A DNA stretch of 10,478 bases, taken from assembly GCA_045546555.1 (NCBI GenBank), contig JAZQCY010000017.1, positions 1 through 10,478 of the forward strand. The letters run 5' to 3'. Of the stretch, positions 7,215 through 10,478 are shown one piece after another. This stretch comes from UMGS172 sp045546555. GTDB taxonomy: Bacteria > Bacillota > Clostridia > Oscillospirales > Acutalibacteraceae. Below the pieces are notes generated by a model, which saw only the letters and a program-made list of their open reading frames with translations, made no database searches and had not been told where the DNA came from. The stretch's first letter is position 1, and each line of letters begins with the position of its first letter. A program made the position numbers and the translations under genes.

Positions 7215-7247
7215 CTTTTGACATACGTCCAATATTCTTCTTACTAT

Positions 7248-7345
7248 ACAGCGGGATGCGAAACCGTTACCGCAGGCAAGAGCCCTTCGTCCCCAAGACA
7301 ACTCCCCGTTCTTTGAGGCACTTCACGCATCGGTTTCTACTCTGT
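7248..7345 (-). ncRNA. Tetrahydrofolate (THF) riboswitch aptamer
   Basis: The minus-strand leader contains the conserved blocks of the THF (folT-motif) riboswitch in order: AGAGUAGA, then AACCG, GCGUGAAGUG, GGGGAGUUG, GGACGAA, GCGGUAACGG and GCAUCCCGCUGU. The outer helix pairs ACAG with CUGU, and AACCG pairs with CGGUU. The order and spacing match the known class, in which reduced folates bind and lower expression. It lies between the promoter at 7374-7402 and a folate-type transporter gene, as expected. Confidence 0.88.
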
Positions 7346-7373
7346 TTTTATTGTATTGGTTTACACCGCAGTT

Positions 7374-7402
7374 ATTCTAACACACTTCACACCATTTGTC
7401 TA
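7374..7402 (-). promoter_or_regulatory. Sigma-A promoter of the riboswitch-folT transcript
   Basis: On the minus strand TAGACA (7397-7402) and TAGAAT (7374-7379) lie 17 bases apart, each one mismatch from consensus. Transcription would begin near 7367, about 20 bases before the aptamer. A second possible -10, TACAAT near 7350, lacks a good -35 box. Confidence 0.55.
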
Positions 7403-7425
7403 TAGTTAATTTGAATTATCTTATG

Positions 7426-7454
7426 TTGAAATCAGAAATAAGATATGCTAATAT
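7426..7454 (+). promoter_or_regulatory. Promoter of the RAYT gene, extended -10
   Basis: TTGAAA (7426-7431) and TAATAT (7449-7454) are separated by 17 bases, with TGC directly before the -10 giving an extended -10. It lies 31 bases before the ATG at 7486 and is back to back with the folT promoter, with 23 bases between the two -35 boxes. Confidence 0.55.
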
Positions 7455-7485
7455 AATTATATATAACATTGAGGTTGGTAAAAAA

Positions 7486-8001
7486 ATGAACCTACCAAAA
7501 AGGAAAGACACTCGTCTGAAAGCCTATAATTACAGCACACCCGGTGCGTATTTTGTGACTATTTGCACCGAAAACAGAAAACCTATTCTTTGCGAAATCA
7601 GAGTAGGGACAGGCGTCCCCGACTGTCCGAAAATTCTGCTAAAGGAATACGGTAAAACTGCCGACAAATACATAAAACAATTAAACGATTTCTACGATAA
7701 CATTTCGGTTGACAATTATGTTATAATGCCGGACCATATTCACCTGATTATAAGCATTCAAGCCGATGTCAGCGGACAGTCGGGGACGCCTGTCCCTACC
7801 GACCAATTTTTAAACAACAGAAATTCCATAATTGCCAAATTTGTGAGCACATTCAAGCGCTTTTGTAATAAAGAATATGGCAAGAACATTTGGCAGGAAC
7901 GATATTTTGACCATATCATACGAAACCAAGCAGACTATATTGAAACATGGAAGTATATTGAAGATAACCCTGCCAAGCGGTTAAGAAAGCAAAATAAATA
8001 A
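7486..8001 (+). CDS. REP-associated tyrosine transposase (RAYT, Y1/HUH family)
   Basis: The product is a 171-residue single-strand DNA endonuclease/transposase of the IS200-related Y1 family, which nicks and joins REP-type hairpins through a phosphotyrosine. The N-terminal block YSTPGAYFVTICTENRKP (16-33), the HUH motif MPDHIHLI (81-88, metal-binding His 84 and 86) and the C-terminal block WQERYFDHIIR plus YIEDNP (136-162) are all present; the nucleophile should be a tyrosine in this last block (Y140 or Y151). The length is normal and the frame intact. A longer in-frame start at 7396 exists, but homology begins at MNLPKRKD; the ribosome site GAGG is 14 bases upstream, rather far. Unusually, the gene contains a perfect 27-bp inverted repeat in two variable loops (annotated separately). 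It is followed after 21 bases by the DUF3795 gene. No accessory transposon genes are near, consistent with a domesticated single-copy RAYT. Confidence 0.9.
   Translation: MNLPKRKDTRLKAYNYSTPGAYFVTICTENRKPILCEIRVGTGVPDCPKILLKEYGKTADKYIKQLNDFYDNISVDNYVIMPDHIHLIISIQADVSGQSGTPVPTDQFLNNRNSIIAKFVSTFKRFCNKEYGKNIWQERYFDHIIRNQADYIETWKYIEDNPAKRLRKQNK
7603..7629 (+). repeat. REP-like element in frame within the RAYT gene, first copy
   Basis: The copy is 27 bases: GTAG, then GGACAG, a 10-base centre GCGTCCCCGA, CTGTCC and a final G. It occupies exactly nine codons (residues 40-48, VGTGVPDCP), in the loop where related proteins have an unconserved stretch before the EYGK motif. Its foot GTAG, the GGA...TCC stem and the trailing G match the intergenic pair at 6574-6643. 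Confidence 0.8.
7773..7799 (-). repeat. REP-like element within the RAYT gene, inverted second copy
   Basis: This is the exact reverse complement of 7603-7629 over all 27 bases. It is read in a different frame and encodes about residues 96-105 (SGQSGTPVPT), in the variable loop just after the HUH strand. The two copies flank 143 bases that encode the HUH catalytic strand. Complete identity of the arms implies recent insertion or ongoing correction between them. Confidence 0.8.
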
Positions 8002-8022
8002 TTTTTGTAAAGGAGAGCGGCA

Positions 8023-8283
8023 ATGGAGATAATCAAAGGTAAATGCGGAACCGATTGTAATACTTGTCAGTTCAAAGAAAAATTCAATTGCGACGGTTGT
8101 GTCAAGCAAGGCGGAAAGATATTCTGGGGCGAGTGTGATATTTACAAATGTGCCGATGAAAAAAGCTTTGAGCATTGCGGCAAATGCCCACAACTTCCCT
8201 GTGCCGAACTAACTCGTTTTATCAACGAAGGCCATAACACCAACCGATTAAATAACCTAAACAAATGGAAGGAGCAAGACTGA
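8023..8283 (+). CDS. DUF3795 family cysteine-rich small protein
   Basis: This 86-residue cytoplasmic protein has no known activity. It has ten cysteines in the spacing of DUF3795 proteins: CGxDCxxC at 8-15, CDGC at 23-26, C38 and C43, then CxxCxxxxC at 52-60. This suggests metal binding, probably zinc or an iron-sulphur centre. The ribosome site AAGGAGAG lies 8 bases before the ATG. It starts 21 bases after the RAYT stop and its own stop overlaps the next start (TGATG), so translation of the two is probably coupled. The family name is a good match; function is unknown. Confidence 0.8.
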   Translation: MEIIKGKCGTDCNTCQFKEKFNCDGCVKQGGKIFWGECDIYKCADEKSFEHCGKCPQLPCAELTRFINEGHNTNRLNNLNKWKEQD

Positions 8284-8639
8284 TGAATTTACATTTTCAC
8301 GGACTGAATTACTATTCAAAACAGCCTCAAAGATTATTTGATTTTTATAAGGCATTGGGGTTCAATGTTGTTCAGGAGAAGGAGTCGGACGACTACTTTG
8401 GTGCGGCCTTGGCCTTGAGTGACCAAAAAGAACCCGTTATGTGGATATGGTCTATTCCCGACGGCAAGGAGCAATCCTGCTGTAACAACCTTTATTTCAC
8501 TACGGGCGGTAAGGTTATAGAGGTATATGAAGCAATAAAGGCGGCAGGAATCGATTGCCCCGAACCCGTAAAGACCTTTTGGGGCGGCACCGAGCTGACC
8601 GTGACCGACCCCGACGGCAACACTATTTTGTTTCTTTAA
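8283..8639 (+). CDS. VOC (glyoxalase/bleomycin-resistance fold) protein
   Basis: The product is a 118-residue protein of the vicinal oxygen chelate superfamily, usually a dimer that binds a metal and a small substrate or sequesters a drug. The first half has the typical FDFYKALGF block (residues 19-27), the second half ends with ELTVTDPDGNTILFL (104-118), the classic VOC ending in which the glutamate is often a metal ligand. An N-terminal histidine (H4 or H6) could be another ligand. The ATG at 8283 shares a base with the stop of the DUF3795 gene and has AAGGAG about 8 bases ahead; an in-frame ATG at 8265 lies inside that gene and is less likely. The substrate cannot be inferred from the sequence. 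Confidence 0.85.
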   Translation: MNLHFHGLNYYSKQPQRLFDFYKALGFNVVQEKESDDYFGAALALSDQKEPVMWIWSIPDGKEQSCCNNLYFTTGGKVIEVYEAIKAAGIDCPEPVKTFWGGTELTVTDPDGNTILFL

Positions 8640-8657
8640 ATTGTTTACACATAACGC

Positions 8658-8700
8658 AACCACCGACCATTTTTACAAATGATCGGCGGTTGTTTTTTTA
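8658..8700 (+). terminator. Intrinsic terminator after the VOC gene, shared with the convergent gene
   Basis: AACC-A-CCGA-C-CATTT pairs with AAATG-A-TCGG-C-GGTT (8658-8691), followed by TTTTTTT (8693-8699). The two A-C mismatches in the plus RNA become G-U pairs in the minus RNA, so the minus transcript forms an even better 15-bp stem but lacks a following U-run. The T-run overlaps the stop codon of the convergent DUF2809 gene. Confidence 0.8.
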
Positions 8701-9099
8701 TTTCGTATTTAGTCTTTTTATTCCAAGTTCGCAAATAAAGAATATAACACACCCCACCGCATAGCAGATAAGGTCGGCTATGTCGAAGGTCGAGCCAATG
8801 GCGGTTCCTATAGCGGTGCCTTCAACGCCTAAGATACGGTCAAGCTCCAATAACTGCGACAGCTCTACTGCGGCGGCGAACAGCATCACGACCAGCGGCA
8901 ACCAACGCCACCTTGGAAGCACTATCCTGCCCATTGCACACAACAGCACCGTCACAAGCACATCGCCCACAAACGGCCGCACAAAATCGTCGTGCACAAA
9001 CGCACCGATAAGCGCCTCGATGCCTAATAAAACCACCGTGGCAACAATATACGGCAGGCGAATTTTAAATCCTTTATGCATTGCGGTCAACCTATCCAA
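8698..9099 (-). CDS. DUF2809 family membrane protein
   Basis: This is a 133-residue integral membrane protein with four predicted segments (about 16-34, 40-59, 66-83 and 107-124). The motifs fit DUF2809: VGDVLVTVLL in the second helix, AAAVELSQ in the third and STFDIADLICYAVGC in the fourth. Function is unknown. The preferred start is TTG at 9099, because AGGAGG stands 7 bases before it, inside the end of gpsA; the ATG at 9081 has no comparable site. With that start the gene overlaps gpsA by 13 bases, so it is probably the last cistron of the plsY-gpsA operon and translationally coupled to it. Confidence 0.78.
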   Translation of the reverse strand: MDRLTAMHKGFKIRLPYIVATVVLLGIEALIGAFVHDDFVRPFVGDVLVTVLLCAMGRIVLPRWRWLPLVVMLFAAAVELSQLLELDRILGVEGTAIGTAIGSTFDIADLICYAVGCVIFFICELGIKRLNTK

Positions 9100-10085
9100 G
9101 GCTCTTCCTCCTGCTTGCCGGGACGATTCATAAGATTTTTTATTGCCTCGGATGCAGGCGAATTTTTATAAAGAATATTATAGCACTGCGCCGTCATTGG
9201 CATATCGACCATATAGTCCTCGGCAAGGCGCACAGCGATCTCAACGGCGTAATAGCCCTCGACCGTGCCAACCGTTTCCAGCGCCTCTTTCACTGACATT
9301 CCGCTGCCCACAAGGTTACCGAAGCGGTTGTTTCGGCTGTGCTGTGACATACAGGTGACGATAAGGTCGCCAAGTCCCGACAGACCCATAAAGGTGCTCG
9401 TCTCTGCACCCATTGCGGTACCGAGACGTGCTATCTCGGCAAGACCACGGGTGATGAGCGCCGCACGGGTGTTGTCGCCAACTCCAAGTCCGTTGGCAAT
9501 ACCTGCACACACGGCAATGACGTTTTTCAAAGCACCGCCGACCTCAACACCGATAATGTCACGGTTGGTATATATCCTGAAGGTGGGGCCGATAAGCGCC
9601 TGTTGAACGGTTCTTGCGGCATCAATATTTTCCGATGCGGCAACCACCGTGGTGGCAACACCACGTGCAACCTCCTCGGCATGGGAAGGTCCCGACAAAA
9701 TGACAATATCCTTTTGCGGTAATTCCTCGGTTATGACATCGGAAAGCAGCTTTTGCGTGCCCTTTTCAAAGCCCTTGGCAACGTTGACAACGATGCCGCA
9801 GTCAAAATCCTTCAACCTTGCAGCAGTCTCACGGACGGCAAAGGACGGTGTTGCGATAATGGTGATCTCGGAGCCTTCAACAACACTCAAATCGGTCGTG
9901 ATATCAATATCCTCGGGGATCTTAACACCTTTAAGCAGCTTTTCGCTTTCTCTTGTGGCTCTTAAAGCCGAAACCTCGGCCTCGAAGGGTGACCAAAGTG
10001 TCACCTTAAAACCTTTGGATCGTGCGTGCACCGCCAGAGCGATACCCCATCCGCCCGAGCCTAAAACGGTCAGTTTATTGCTCAT
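9087..10085 (-). CDS. gpsA: NAD(P)H-dependent glycerol-3-phosphate dehydrogenase
   Basis: GpsA reduces dihydroxyacetone phosphate to sn-glycerol 3-phosphate, the backbone for membrane phospholipids, in the cytoplasm. The 332-residue product has normal length. The dinucleotide-binding GSGGWG is at 9-14, NVAKG with K105 at 102-106, SGPSHAEEVARG at 131-142, the catalytic lysine K187 in GGALKNV, and GLSGLGD with D240 followed by the RNNRFG motif (251-256) that recognises substrate. The ATG at 10085 follows AAAGGAG by 7 bases; longer in-frame starts lie inside plsY. The start overlaps the end of plsY by 11 bases, so the two genes, whose products act one after the other, are coupled. No residue loss is seen. 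Confidence 0.97.
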   Translation of the reverse strand: MSNKLTVLGSGGWGIALAVHARSKGFKVTLWSPFEAEVSALRATRESEKLLKGVKIPEDIDITTDLSVVEGSEITIIATPSFAVRETAARLKDFDCGIVVNVAKGFEKGTQKLLSDVITEELPQKDIVILSGPSHAEEVARGVATTVVAASENIDAARTVQQALIGPTFRIYTNRDIIGVEVGGALKNVIAVCAGIANGLGVGDNTRAALITRGLAEIARLGTAMGAETSTFMGLSGLGDLIVTCMSQHSRNNRFGNLVGSGMSVKEALETVGTVEGYYAVEIAVRLAEDYMVDMPMTAQCYNILYKNSPASEAIKNLMNRPGKQEEEPWIG

Positions 10086-10478
10086 TTTTAGGCTCCTTTT
10101 TCTTAGGCTGAAGCTTCTTTTCCTCGCCACGGATAAGGCGGCCGATATTGGCACGGTGGCTTATAAGGATGTTAAGCGCCATAACGGTTATGAGCAGTAC
10201 CTGAATAAGCTTGTAATTTGAGTCGGGCACCGGCACTGCGAAGAAATAGTTAAGTATGGGCAACGAAATTGCGGCGGCAATAGAGCCAACCGAAACGATT
10301 CGTGTAATTGCAAAAAGCACGATAAACAGACCCAAGGCAATGAGTGCCGTCTGCCAATTGCAGACAAGACCTATACCGAGCGTGGTCGACACGCCTTTAC
10401 CGCCCTTAAAGCCGAACCATACGGGATAAACGTGACCTATAATGCAGGCAATTGCACAATAGTACACGGTGTATTCAG
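10075..10478 (-). CDS. plsY: Glycerol-3-phosphate acyltransferase PlsY (5'-truncated by window edge)
   Basis: PlsY transfers an acyl group from acyl-phosphate to glycerol 3-phosphate, giving lysophosphatidate, at the inner face of the membrane. The visible 133 or so residues start in the middle of the protein; about 80 N-terminal residues lie beyond the edge. The diagnostic motif GHVYPVWFGFKGGKGVSTTLG follows the window start, then three hydrophobic segments, a second conserved stretch NILISHRANIGRLIRGEE, and a lysine-rich tail. A GTG at 10467 can be read as a start, but the frame stays open to the edge and the motif shows that the protein is longer. The stop lies inside the gpsA start region. 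Confidence 0.95.
   Translation of the reverse strand, partial: EYTVYYCAIACIIGHVYPVWFGFKGGKGVSTTLGIGLVCNWQTALIALGLFIVLFAITRIVSVGSIAAAISLPILNYFFAVPVPDSNYKLIQVLLITVMALNILISHRANIGRLIRGEEKKLQPKKKEPKNEQ

Noticed and set aside
6847..7224. 125-residue minus-strand frame overlapping folT, starting before the ribosome site
   Set aside because: It is the +1 shifted shadow of the transporter and has no membrane pattern or family motif.

Overview
The window looks like a chromosomal segment of a gut-type Firmicute, most likely an uncultured class Clostridia (Oscillospirales-like) genome. The evidence is indirect: strong AGGAGG-type ribosome sites, sigma-A promoters, a tetrahydrofolate riboswitch in front of a FolT-type ECF transporter gene, a plsY-gpsA overlap, and a very large secreted multidomain protein with InlB-like and GLUG-like repeats. 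No marker gene here fixes the species.

Layout, left to right. (1) 1-1313, minus strand: a class I adenylate-forming acyl-CoA synthetase, cut by the window edge before its C-terminal domain, with its own promoter overlapped by a small inverted repeat. (2) 1355-5880, minus strand: one monocistronic unit (promoter, 1455-residue secreted protein, terminator). The protein joins a duplicated carbohydrate-binding-like/InlB-like module, an Ig-like domain, a metallo-beta-lactamase fold with complete HxHxDH and PHH motifs, and a GLUG-like beta-helical tail. (3) 5881-6644, no convincing gene: a 485-bp element with 20-bp inverted termini and TA ends, packed with about eight consecutive hairpins, then an inverted pair of REP-like hairpins that carry the GTAG foot typical of REP sequences. 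(4) 6645-7402, minus strand: folT-type ECF S component under a THF riboswitch whose downstream helix can hide the Shine-Dalgarno site. (5) 7426-8700, plus strand: a REP-associated tyrosine transposase (RAYT), a DUF3795 cysteine-rich protein and a VOC-fold protein, closed by a terminator. (6) 8698-10478, minus strand: plsY, gpsA and a DUF2809 membrane protein with overlapping reading frames.

How they work together. PlsY and GpsA are the acyl-acceptor side of phospholipid synthesis: GpsA makes sn-glycerol 3-phosphate and PlsY acylates it. The folate transporter is under feedback control by reduced folate. The secreted protein is probably a surface or matrix-acting hydrolase of unknown substrate.

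The most unusual signal is the RAYT/REP pairing. The transposase gene holds a perfect 27-bp inverted repeat (7603-7629 and 7773-7799) inside its own reading frame. Each copy has the same architecture (GTAG foot, hairpin GGA...TCC, trailing G) as the intergenic REP pair at 6574-6643, about 1 kb away. This suggests that the RAYT recognises these sequences and that its own gene carries an open-reading-frame-compatible version of them in surface loops flanking the HUH motif.
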